64,000 bases of DNA from Stichopus chloronotus (taxonomy: Eukaryota > Echinodermata > Holothuroidea > Aspidochirotida > Stichopodidae). The stretch covers positions 9,365,252 to 9,429,251 of the forward strand of contig CM037830.1 of assembly GCA_021234535.1 (NCBI GenBank), read 5' to 3'. The notes under the pieces are model-generated. The model ran no database searches. It had not been told where the DNA came from and worked only from the letters and a program-made list of their open reading frames with translations. Below are positions 28,601 to 40,800 of the stretch, piece by piece (position 1 is the stretch's first letter; every line of letters begins with the position of its first letter). The position numbers and the translations under genes were made by a program.

Positions 28601-30068
28601 AACTGTCGCTGGGAACTAATCACTGCTAACAAATATACAATATGTATCTATACACTGTATCCTTTCTTTTGCAAACTTATGCATAGTTAGCTGCATAGAC
28701 CATATAAAGCATATATTTTCTTTCTGATGGGAATGGGATGCTGGAGCTGGTGAAGAAGCCTCATATGTGGGGGAGGGAGGAGGGGGGAGAGATTATGGAC
28801 TGGTGGGTATTGCAGGTTTTTGGTTTGTTTTCAGAAACTGAATCGCTTAGACACTAGTGCATTTAAAATATTGTGAAATATTTTGTGCATCAGTATTGTC
28901 AGCAAAAGTCTGTTCTTTCCCTGAAGTCTGTTTCTTTTTTCTTTCTGTTTTGTAAAGTTTCACCTTTTCGTAGTTCGTCCATGTATTGTTTCAAGTAAAT
29001 GTGCCCTGATGTTGAGTTTCATTCTTTAATAGACTTAAGATGCCTGTTGCATATCCTATCGATATCATTCATTAAAAGTTCACGTACAGTAATATTCTCA
29101 GATGTTTTATATTTAGACCGCGATACTGGCAGATACTGGCTGCCGTCTGTGGTATGAGTTATTTAATAGCACACCAAAAAGGAAGTCGTCATTTTCCAAA
29201 ATCTCAGTGATATATTAGCATCCTTTTTCTCTGGTGCTGTTAGAGATTTGTAGCTGATATGTCATAGCAACTGTAATGTAGGCATCTTTTAAATGTTACT
29301 TTAGTTACTGAGATTGGTTTTTGAAAAAAGTAGAATCTCTTTAACTTGCATGGTAATTGCCATGCTGGTTCTTACATTTTAGTGCACCGGCCAATTCACT
29401 GATTTTATTTTGTGTTGAGAACTTGGGAAAAATAATGCATTTTCAACACTAGTCAGGAAATGAAGATACACAATGAACTTGTATCTTTGTGTGTGTCGTT
29501 ATATTTCTAAACTAGAATCTTTGGTAAAAAACAGTCTTTAAAAAGAAGAAAGGGTGTGCAGTTGTGCAAAAGATTTGTGCTTTACAGTGAATCATGAACA
29601 TGCATTCTGTAAATATTGTAAGTTAGAACTGGTCTGGTGGCAGCAAATTCTATAAAAGTCAATTAATAGAAAACCGAAGACAATTTACATATTTTCCTCT
29701 GAATCAGCAAGAAAACCTCTTCAGGAACATTTGAAGTTGTTTTCTGTTAACCGAGATAAAATACAATTTGCTTGTCAAATTTGTGGTCGTCGTAAGTGTC
29801 CGCTCATCGTCCTTGTAACATGCCTGCATCCTCATAGATATTTTGCGTGGAGGAAAATGGCACAGAATTCTATGCAGGGTCTTTCTCACGGCTACACTCT
29901 CTGTGTAAGACCTGCTGTATTGGATCTACTGTTGGCTTTGATAGCAGAGTGATAATTTGGTTTCTTTTTTCAGTATGTATCGATCACTGATCTGTGGTGA
30001 TCGATAAGATTGAACAGGCGACTCTCACATTCAAACTGTCCAGGCACCAGTTACTCAAGGACACAAAG

Positions 30069-30086
30069 CTCTCTCTCTCTCTCTCT
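30069..30086. repeat. (CT)9 microsatellite
   Basis: Nine uninterrupted CT units. Confidence 0.9.
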
Positions 30087-30655
30087 GCCAATTTGAAGAA
30101 GTCCGTTAGAGGACCTGAGATCATTTTCACTTGGTCAGTGGATTGTAATATCACAAAGAAACTTTTTTAGTTGTGGCATATGATAATTTAGGCCGCCACC
30201 GACAGTAGAACAGGTTTATATGGAAAGCTTCTAGTGGATTCACAATCAGCATTCCGTAGACTTAATGTTACAAAGCTTGGCAGACAAGATACAGTATGTT
30301 TCTTATACAAAATGAAAGATCAGTTGGTTGCACAGTTGCAAAATATCAAGTTGGTTTGTAATGAGCAACATCAATAATGAGGGGATTGTAATCCCGACTT
30401 AGTGCCAACTAATGTGTTACTATCAACATGTTCAGGTTAAGGTGCTTGCCACGTGTCAAACTGTTTATGGTCTGCACTCACCAGCTCTGGGTGGCAGTTG
30501 ACTACTCGGCCAGTCAGACCGTGTTGGGGCTGTGAATCCTAAACCCATGATATTCTCTTATCAATGTTATGTACTGCAGTACTGCGATTGGGATGTGACT
30601 GATGTAATGTGATCAAGACTGTTGGCCTGCCATTACCGTAGTAAGTGTTCCTTAC

Positions 30656-30661
30656 AATAAA
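30656..30661 (+). terminator. Candidate polyadenylation signal AATAAA
   Basis: The hexamer is followed after about 11 bases by a GT-rich GAATTTGTTTC stretch, a good arrangement for cleavage. It would give ARF a 3.1-kb 3' UTR, so it is only a candidate. Confidence 0.3.
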
Positions 30662-31729
30662 GCCCGTGAATTTGTTTCATCCTTTAACTTTGTGACACCC
30701 AGTGCTGATGCAGCATGTATGGTGCAAAATGTTAATATTTTGTGAATTGTTGGGAAGAATTTTAGATGATGATACCATTTTTTTTTTTGTTTCAGCGGTT
30801 AGGGGGTCCTGCATGTGCAGTGTTTTCCATTTCGTATATTCTCGGAGTGCATGCATCCTGATCACTATAATATAGCCACATGAGGTGAAGGTTTTCAAGT
30901 AGTATATTGTGGTAGATGAAAAATTATCCCCAGTATGTGATGAGCTTGATTGGTGATCAATTGCTGGAAAAGGCTTATTGTAAACTGCCAGGCTGCATCC
31001 ATTAGAACAAATATTTTTTTCAATTTTTTTGTTGTTTTCTACACATTCGTTTCGTATCATTAATCCCACATTTTCAAAGTTTCGCAGTTGCTCATAATAT
31101 TTTGTTTGCCCCTCGTGGGAATATCGTTTATCGTGCACCATTTCAGTGAGACCTACCCTTGACACAGAAGAGGAGGACGGCAATTTTTTCTTTCGATGAA
31201 AGAAATTAAGAAAGAAAACGTAAAATGTAAATTGAATGTACACTTTGGAGGCTTTTATTGCCTGTTGAATAAATGGTGAAAGAATTTCCAATTATGCGAG
31301 TCAATGTAATCATTCACCGTTTGTCTTTACTACATAGTAACTGGTTCTCCTTCAAAACTAATTGCCTCAGGGGCATTATTGTCTGCAGGTGAAGCTTACG
31401 TCATTGGAAATTTGAAAGATTTGTGTACCCATTGGTACGTCATGGTGTCTGTGGAAAGGAGATTAACAATTGCTTTGGCCCTCATGGGTAATCAGAGGCA
31501 GTGTATGGAGGGTTTTGAGTAGTTTATAATGACATAGTGCTTTTAATCAGGAGGGGCAATTGGTTGTTCAAAGTCTTACAATATACATTCGTATTTAGCC
31601 TGTAGCAGCTCTATGGACTTGACGATGGGAACTCAAACTTTCTCCCCAAGGACCGCAAGCCCCCATAAAACAAAAGAATAAGAATATGCTGACGGTTTTG
31701 TGACACGATAGTGACATTTTGAATGTGTT

Positions 31730-32115
31730 AATCATCAAAAATGTTGAAAGTAGTCACAACTTTCATCAAAATCCATTGAATATTGTCAATTTTACAGGCA
31801 ACTTCCTGTTTTTAACCTGCATCATGAATTAACATTGACCAAGTATGCAAATGTATGATGTCAAGACAGGGACTCTGATATATTTTATGTCATTCTTTGC
31901 TTACTTAACTTTATTTGAAGGACAAATGAGAATTTTATATGCCCCAGTGATTTTGTTTTGGAAGCATGATGTTTTCTTCTTTACAAATATTGACAAACTT
32001 CCCAATGTGAAGCCCTGTAATTATGAGATAAGATGTAAAGGCCTAACAAAAGAAATACCGACACAGTCTAACACTCTGCTTCATCTAATTTGCATTTTCA
32101 TGAAACTTTGAATAG
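31730..32115 (+). repeat. Dispersed repeat, copy 2
   Basis: Aligned by eye with the reverse complement of 48160-48530 over several blocks in the same order: AATGTTGAAA, CAATTTTACAGGCAA, CCTGCATCATGAAT, GAGAATTTT, TTTTGGAAGCAT, AATGTGAA, then GGCCTAACAAAAGAAATAC. No coding potential or family assignment. Confidence 0.7.
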
Positions 32116-35100
32116 CTGAATCTCAATGCTCAAAGACAGTTTACTACTTTTGAGTAAAGCCAGCACTTTTCTAGATGTATGTAACACTACCTTTAAGTTT
32201 TCATGTATGGTAATCAAAACTGCTAAGTATCTTTGTTGTAATGTGTCCAGGGAGCTGCCATTAAAATGGAGATACACTGCTTTGACATTAAGTTTGAACT
32301 CCCAAGGTCACATGGTAATCTGTTCTTCCTGTCATCCTTGACAGTTCTATAAGGCTTACATGGATCAGAGAGTAAACACAACATGGTGCATGTCATCTGC
32401 TTCAGTTATGTTGGGAGGGGAAACTTTAACATACTGCCATAATGTCGCCAGTTGTCCGGAGGAAAATAGATATTTTGCCTAGATGTCGCATATCACAGTA
32501 TAACACTTTGGTTGTTTGTCAAAACTTGAAAACCTCAGAAAACTTCATCTGCAGATGTCGAAACAATTAGGCTCCTACCTTCTTCAGCTCATTGGCATAC
32601 GATCTTTCATTAAGGTAGAGTCTAAGTGCATTAATTTATTTCAATGAAACGGTCATTTCGAGTTTTATGCCACTTGCTCATACAACGTCGGCAGCCACAA
32701 AGCTGCACATCAAAGCATTGCTCTGAGCTAGTTAATCGTTTAGAGATTATAGTCGACTTAAAAGTTGCTCAGTGAATGCTCTTGAATTGAAACCTCCGAA
32801 TAAAGGCAAGACATACCTCTCAGCCAACTGATTGGCTTATCTTTGCTCATTTAGTGGGGTCTTAAGGTATTAGTAGCAGTTATTAATTAGCAGTTCAATT
32901 TCCATTATATCTCCATCTAAATAACAGCTCAGTGATGTGTCAAGGCATCACACCTTGTATAAGGTTGAAGAGAGTGTTAAGTAGTCATATTGACTTCTAA
33001 GAAATCTCTTTTTTAAAAAGTTCAAATTTGATTTTTTTTTTTTGCGCCCAAATTTCGATTTTTCCCTCAGTAAAGTTCCCAATTTCCACTTTTCTGGCCT
33101 TTTTATGTACCCATTATCTACCTTCATGCATCAGAGAAAATGCCTCATATGCTTTCTGTTCATTGTTTATCATACAAATCTAATTTTCATTAGGGTTCTA
33201 CATCTGCAGGTCTCTGTATAGCAACTCTAATTTTCATGATTGTAGAGCATCATCAGCTTTGTCTGCTCACACCAACCTTTTCAGGCCATTGGTTTCAGAG
33301 AAGTTAAAAGGTTTCTCTCTTGGTGTGATATTTTGGTAGCTTAGCTGTATGTAAACACAAATGTGATTTGTTTATCCGAGTTGCCCAAAATGTGTATACC
33401 AATGACTCACCACCTTAAACAGTTTGCCAGCCTCAAAATGGCAAATGCTTCCCTAAATGTCTTGCAAGAAAACCCTGGAAATGACATTTCAAACGTGAAG
33501 ATTTTGCATTACCTTGCAAAGAGCTTGCTAAACTTCAAAGCTTCAGGGTTTTTCTTCACCCTTTTAATGCAGTATCTATCTCACATAGAAAATAGTCTGC
33601 TAAATTTAGTCCCTTTTCGGACAGACGTATCTACAATTCAATAATAATTTACCCTAAACCAGCAATGCGGAGCGGAGATCTTCCTCTCAATAGGGAATGG
33701 TCTCCCCTTGCATCTGTGATTTTCACAGCGAGATCTGAGTTTTCACAGTGAGGCGATGCCTGAAACGGTGACTGTCGACAAGTCTTGAGTTTGCTGTGAT
33801 TTCTCTAAAGGTATCATGCTTTATTGCAAAATTCCCCCCCCCCCCCCCTTCGCCTCTCCAATTGTGTCACTGAGGTAAAATACCCCATATGAACAATCCT
33901 GCCCACTGTTGAGCTAGCTTAATAATTCCCATATACCCATGCAATGCTCTCTACAACTTACATCCATAACAGATGCTCAGGAAATGAGTAAGCAGTGTAG
34001 CTTTATTGGCACAGCATTTTAAGGTCACGGAAGTTTGATTTAGGGACAGATACTTATCACACCAAGTATCATTTTTACTTGGGGGGGGAAACAATTTTGT
34101 CAGTTGGTGATTTCCTGTTTATTAACATCAGAGTTACAAAATTCAAAAGATGCAGGTTTGGTTGTACTTATGTAACAGTAACACATCGTGGACAGAGAGA
34201 GCGTTGTGATGACATGTACGGTCTTGTATTCTCACCAGCATTTCTCTTTGAGCAATGGTCTGCCAAGGAGAAGCTAAAGACAGTTGTGGGTGGAGGTGGT
34301 TTGAAGAAGGCTAGTTGACAAAATTGAAACTCTGGGAAGATGAGTATCTATCTTTAAATACTCACCCAAGTCCATTCCAAAGAAGTTGAATTGTTCCATT
34401 TGCATTTTGAATGTGTTTTGTATGCTTTTCCATTTAAGATTGGATAAAACTATTAGGTACCATTCAAGTTTTTTAGAACAACCATTCACAACCATGTGTG
34501 AAAATATTTAAACTAACCATTCCACTCCCTTCCAAGTTAAAGTGTGTTTTGGACAAAGGTTGAATGGAATTTGATGCTGGGCAGGGTAACTTTCTTAGGT
34601 GTAGCATGGATCCTGGGCTGATATCAGAGATCTTTCAGTAAATCCTGTAAGTCAGGTTGTAAAGACTTAAACCTTTAAACAAACCTTACTAAAGCTAATA
34701 TAATAGGCTGAAAGATCTCTCCTGGTAATATTACCCTAAAGCATGCTGGAATCCAAACATGGATAGTCATTTTATCATATTTTCAGACTTCATTCCAAAT
34801 ACCTGCGTTGTACATCGCCATCTTTGCAGTACTTCTGAGAGAGTGCATGTGAATATTTCTAGCATTCCCAGCACAAAACTGCTCATTTCATGTGACATTG
34901 TGTTCATCCTTTAATCTCAGATCCTTTAATTTATCCTTTTATGTCACATTTTTTGAGGGGGGTGGAGGAGAACAAAGAATTTTAGCATACCACTGCATGC
35001 TTGCAGGGACAGACAATCATTCCACTTGACAGAAGACAGTGACAACAAAACACAAAACAGCTCAAAGTATGCATGGGAAAATATGTATTTCGTTAGCAAC

Positions 35101-35300
35101 AAACAAATGGTTAGGATGAAAAATAATTTACAGGTGAGAAATACTGGCACTGCTGCAATACCTACAAGGTTGAGCTTGGACGGATGTCGATGTAAAATGA
35201 TGAACATGGTAACTGTTGGTAGAAGCTCAATATCAAGATGGGATAAGTGAAATGTCAATGCTTGGCTTGAATCGTAAAAAAACAAATTTAAAAATAATAG

Positions 35301-35801
35301 ACCTGTCAACTCTACCAGTTTTAAAGGGAGACTCCCGGTCTTTGCCCAGATCTCCCCCCGCTCTCCAAGTCTCCTATTGTAATCTCCCGTTTTCTTTTAA
35401 GTCCATTTGCGACATTTCTGAAAATAGTCGAAAGTCAGCACAGGGCTCATTAAAGTAATTGGCCATTAATAAATGCACAGTGGATTGAAAATCAGATTGC
35501 TGTTTACAAAATTTTCAATGTTCATATGGTAGATTACTACTACACCAATAGCACGTTACTTTGTAAGTTGTTAGTTTATGATGGGTTGTGCATACAAAAT
35601 GGCGTACACATGTAGCAGCAATGTACGTAGCAATAGGCCTACAAGGGCGACTAGCATTGTGCAAATGTGTGATGATTCTCTTGATGGCACTGTTTTTTGT
35701 TGAAAATTACCATTCTGCCTATTTTTTTTACTAATCTCCTGACTTTTTGGCTTCTGGAAGATGTAAATCTTACTATTTTTTGGTGAGACAGGTTGACAGG
35801 T
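35301..35801. mobile_element. Possible MITE with ACCTGTCAAC ends
   Basis: Left end ACCTGTCAAC and right end GTTGACAGGT are perfect 10-bp inverted repeats about 500 bases apart. Inside the left end, GGGAGACTCCCGGTCTTTG and later CTCCCGTTTTC segments recur in the opposite sense near the right end (CTCCTGACTTTTTGG). A convincing target duplication is not visible. Confidence 0.5.
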
Positions 35802-37639
35802 CTGAATAGATCTGGAATGACAGTGAAAAGAAGTCTCAGCCAATAAACTGAGTAGTCTTATTTTTTTTATTGGGGGGGCATCAGGGGTTGATTGTTTTGG
35901 CAAATTCACTCGGTGAATTGATATGACTAATGTTCCAAAAATGAAAGGTGACCATTGGCAACTACAGTATTAGTTTATACATACGGGAACTGAATCACTT
36001 TCAAATCACCAGGAGGAAATATCTTGTTTACATGCCCCTACCGAGTCTAAAGAATAATGTAATTATGGAAAACAAATATCATGATATCTTCACAAACTTG
36101 TGACTGGAATATACTGTAGAAAACCAATGGTGTAAGGAGCATTGCCCTTTCCTGGACATAAACTAAGCTCCCCCCCCCCCTCCATCATCTTTGCCAACTG
36201 GGAGATGATTTATACATACATGCTGTAGGACTTAAATCCAACATCTCCCCCTTGTAATGACCAAGGATTTCAAAATCAGCAATTTGATTTATAGGATAAT
36301 GCAAAACTAAATGTCAACTGACAAATGTGCAAATGCACCTTTTTCATCTAACAAAAAACTGAAAAATTATTATACTTCATCTGATCTAAACAGAACTAAA
36401 ATACTGGAAGGATGACTGAAAAAGGGTGCTTTCCTGGAGAAAACAGAACCAGTGAAAACTAAAATGGACGGCAAAAGATTCAAAGCATTCAAGTGGTTTG
36501 AATTTTGCAAAATCAAACCATTTCAGTCAAGTGACATTTTAACAACACAAGATTATTTTTTCTTCGTGTACCACAGCCGCTTGCTTTATCACAGAAGTTC
36601 AAAGTGAGCATCGACGTAAGTTAATTAGCTAGTGGAGGGTGAAAGGGAAAAAATGAGTGGCATCGAAGGAAGGGACACAAACATTGATCTCTTGATGTTA
36701 CCAATAGTTATTAAATAGCTTGAGCTTTCAATTTCAGGCTGCTTCCCTGAGTTTGATGGCAACAGATCATGTCACCAAAAAGTAAAGGGAAGGGTGAGAC
36801 AGAAAGTGAGAGAGATATGTCTCAGTCATGCTCCAGAGAAATCATCTTGTGGCCTTAAAATTGAAGGCAGGGAGGGAGTGATGTATGCATTATACATGTG
36901 GAGTTGCGCATTATTGTGCACATCGGGAGTGACATTTTTATAAAAAGAAAATATGAAAAAAAAAAAAAAAATGATATCAAGAGAAGCACACTACTTTATA
37001 CTTTGTTCATTCTGCTGGCACTGGAATTCATGATTTTGACAGCTCAGTGAAGACACTATACACAAAGATCCGTAAACTATTTTCAGCAACTTCAGATGCA
37101 TCTTGACTTCGCAGAGTAGAGACATGCTCATGCAAATCAGAAATCAGGGGAGGGGGGGTGGGTTCAAAACAGAAATAGAGGAAAACCCGACAGGACAGGT
37201 AACATAATGCTAATTATTTTTTACTCCAAAAAAAATTCTACAGGAGCACAAATTGTTTTAGAGAGAGGGCACCCTTTGTCCCATTCCCATGCACCCATAC
37301 ACACCCATACACCATCCACTTGACTATGGCCTGGATATGCATTTGCCAAGATCCAAGTAGATAACCAATCAGGTCTTTGCACAGAGATATCTTAGCTTGA
37401 AAATGTTACTTCCAACTTTTACCTGGAAACATAAAATTAATCAGTATCAGTTTAATATGAAACCCATATCTCACACAGCGCTTTTTCGCAGGATTGGTGC
37501 TTTCTATTGTCTTTGAGTCATTGATTAGATCTAAGCAACAGAGACAAGCACGTCACCTTTCTGGTTGGTAATTAGTTTTTGCTAATTGGATCGATGACAT
37601 TGAATCCTTCCTCAAAACTTAAAAGCTGAAGAACATGCT

Positions 37640-37866
37640 TCAAGACAAGGATGAACTGTTGGCTACGATTGGTTTCCACGTCATCGGCTGGCCGAATCTG
37701 AAATCCCTGCTCCCTGGTAGGTCCACCGAGGGCCTATGTTCTCCAAGTGCTGACAATGTGAGAGGTTGCCATTTACCATGCTTCGCTATTGATGGATAGT
37801 TTTGCTCCCTTGGAGGTTTAGTGCCCACCGTGCCAGATCCAAGCCCATCTTTGCCTGCATTGGTCG
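37640..37866 (-). CDS. Unknown gene, exon 8 (terminal)
   Basis: Acceptor TTTCAACAG precedes 37866. Enters with two bases completing an Ala codon, then TNAGKDGLGSGTVG and ends NSSSLS TGA. Phase matches exon 7 exactly. Confidence 0.7.
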
Positions 37867-40800
37867 CTGTTGAAAGGAACCAGTGAAAATATATTGCATA
37901 ATAGAACAAAGGCTTATTATTGAAGAAGATTCTGAAAAAACACTGTTCTTTATCTCTATTTTGTGAAAGTTATAAAAGTTACGGTTTTGTTTTCAACTGC
38001 TAGGCCTTATTAAAGTTTTTGCCTTTTTTACTCCATGAAAAAGAAAAATGTGACTGCAGGGTAATGAGGCTCCATTTTGTCAGTCACGTTTAAAACTGAC
38101 AAACCCTTTGGTAATGGGAACAAATAGATGAAGTAAACAATTGGAATAACATTTACACAGTTTGCAGCGATGGTATGCACCCAAAGCTGACCAAGTTAAG
38201 CTGAGGTAAAAAAAGAAATACAAGTTGTAGTAACACACAAAGTTCTGAAGCCCTTTGTTTTAAGCATGCATTATTCTCTGTGTTAAACTACTGCATGCTT
38301 TACATCTCATCCCATCTGCATTGCCTTGCTGTTACAATTTCTGTTACTAACATTAATACTATGCTTTGAGAGGGTTTTTGCATCGTCAATTGTGCTTCAG
38401 TAAAAACACTTCACATTATATCAGTGGACAATATTTGTACCAAACCATGTCACTTGAAAAACAAACAAACCATTTTTTCTCTTGAAAAGACATCACATGT
38501 AAAGGTTGTCTACAAGAGATATTATTGTGGGTTAAAACTTGTTTTTGTTTTGTCAAGGTAGCTACATGGAGTTACGCAATTAGTTACACTTCGAAACTGA
38601 CCAGTCAAAAGGCCTGAAAAGTAACTGTAATTGGTAACATTTTGAAATTTGTAAGTTTTAACTGTGACAAGTTACTCTTTATTTGCATTGAGTGTAAATG
38701 CTATAATGTAGCTATAACAACCCTGAGTACTTCCTTTCATTTGACACGTTACCTTCATGCATCAGGACAGGAAACATAATAGGGCACAAAAAACAAGGAA
38801 AAAGATGGACGAAGCTTTTGCCAAAATTTTGTCAGCAAACTGTACCTTGGAGATCCTGCAAATTACTCTTATACTGGTTGGGACTATCTTTTAAGACTTC
38901 TCCCATGATCATGTGACCTGGTATCGAAGGCTCTGGTATGTTCGGGTCTCTGCGATTTCTCCAGAACTGTCCTTCGCTCACTGCTTCCTCCTCAGTGAGA
39001 AAACACAGCCTCTGCCCTCGATGAAATCTGTGGTATCTTTTTCCTGTTCTGCCCTTTTCCTCCTTATGCTGCTGTGACTCTGGGGAGGACCGAGGTCTTG
39101 GCTCGGTCTCATACACCTTGTGACCTGCTTCACTGTCCAGTGGCGGAAGCCACTTCCGGTAATCTTGTTCACAGTCTGATCCAGAGTCCTGCGCCTCCTA
39201 TTGATGAATGTGAGATGAAATACAGTCATAAAAAACCACTCTATATCACATACATCAATTGTACAGTATCACATACATCAAAAAGGGCCTTCAAGTAAGC
39301 TGAAGGAAGAAAACAAGTGACATTTTCAAGATCTGCAGCAGTCTTCAGGTTGATATGCAATGAATGGTCCCAGGAATGCTTCATACCACATAAATACATT
39401 AAACACAACAGCTACAGTTTACTTTGTCGTACACTTTGGAAGTCTGAGGGCTCATGTACAAAAAATAAGAATAAAATTAGACAAATGATTCATATTATTC
39501 ACCTTCATTTTTTGAAAGAGTATAGCTTTTGAAACACAAGATCTCAAAAGTAAAGAAGGGGTCTGGATGTCTTTAATGAAGCTTCAGAGGTGCCATTTCC
39601 TGTAATCTGGGAGGAGTAGTTGGCAATAAAATTCTTGGTTACCCTATGTGCCAACCAATGCTGGTGCCCAGCTTAGATGGTGAAACGTGAATTAGCATTA
39701 AAAAAATGATGTCTCTAGAACTGCAGCTGAGAAAGATTACTGAAAGCAACCTTCATTTGCTATTCCCAATTGAGCTATACACTTTGTGTTGCTGATAACA
39801 AGAAGGTAAAAGTGGCACAGTCTCTTGGCACTTACAGTTTACTTTGTCCCACACTACTTTACAAACATTTTCGTTTGGTTCATTACACCTGCTAGAGATA
39901 ATATTGAAAATAACCAAAGAGGACTTTTTTTTCTGAGAAATAAGAGAAAAATATCTCAAATACTTGCTGCAAATCACCAACCAAGTATTTGAACAATTTA
40001 GTTTTTCTGCAAGTTTACATGTCAGAAAATTGCAAACAGTATTTTTGTTGCAGAATCAAGATATTGAGATCGAGAATGTATCCTAACAGAAAATCTGGAG
40101 CTAAGTCAGAGAATATACTTTGAAACTTGATTGTTGTTCAAACTGTAGCTACAATCTAGTGTTAACCTAAAGGCAAGATTCTACCATTTTGTAAATGCCA
40201 ATTTCTTTTCTGGTTTCTAATGTAAATTGATTCCTGCTTAATTAGAGAAATTTTCTGATTTTAAAGCTAGAATTCCATATGATGATAATCTCATGGAATA
40301 CAAAGACTCTTGAGCATGAAATAATTGAATTTCTGTCCATGAGAAGCTTATTTCTTGAAAAGATTACCATCCTTCTCTATTTGAAATAATCCATAATTCT
40401 GTCTCCATAATGCATGATCCTTTCTGTGAAATGCATCCCTTATTTCCGTTTAACATTATTATGCAGGATTGCAGAGTCTTGGACTATGCTTAAATGACAC
40501 GTGCCATACTTATTCAAAATTAAAGGAAAATAAAGAAAATTGCTACACATTAGGGTGCTTTCAGTTTTGACATAACTGTGCTTTTTTTTTTTTTGTCCTC
40601 CCAGTTTTCATTCTTTCCAGGTTGTCGTATGTTTTTTTCTGTTTTCTGCAAAATGACCATAATTACAACATTATGAATAGCAGGCTTATTTCCTAAACTG
40701 CTTCACATAGTACACTTTTTAATCTATATGTCTTGGTACAACAACAAAAAAAAGTTCAAAACTTGTGTCTGTTTTGAACCTTCAAAGCAAATATATCAAC

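Larger units (their letters stand above)
27576..30676 (+). other. ARF 3' UTR and flanking DNA
   Basis: Non-coding sequence after the ARF stop. AATAAA hexamers stand at 28595-28600 and 30656-30661. A (CT)9 microsatellite lies at 30069-30086. The extent of the UTR cannot be fixed from sequence. Confidence 0.45.
30677..37639. other. Convergent intergenic region, no gene recognised
   Basis: The region lies between the 3' ends of the plus-strand ARF gene and the minus-strand gene. It holds a dispersed repeat copy, C15 (33834-33848) and C11 (36170-36180) runs, a possible MITE (35301-35801) and an A-rich run near 36956. A 204-codon minus-strand open frame at 30677-31291 has no recognisable domain. 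Confidence 0.5.

Noticed and set aside
30677..31291. 204-codon minus-strand open frame
   Set aside because: No domain, biased low-complexity composition, antisense to the presumed ARF 3' UTR, and no splice partners; probably chance.
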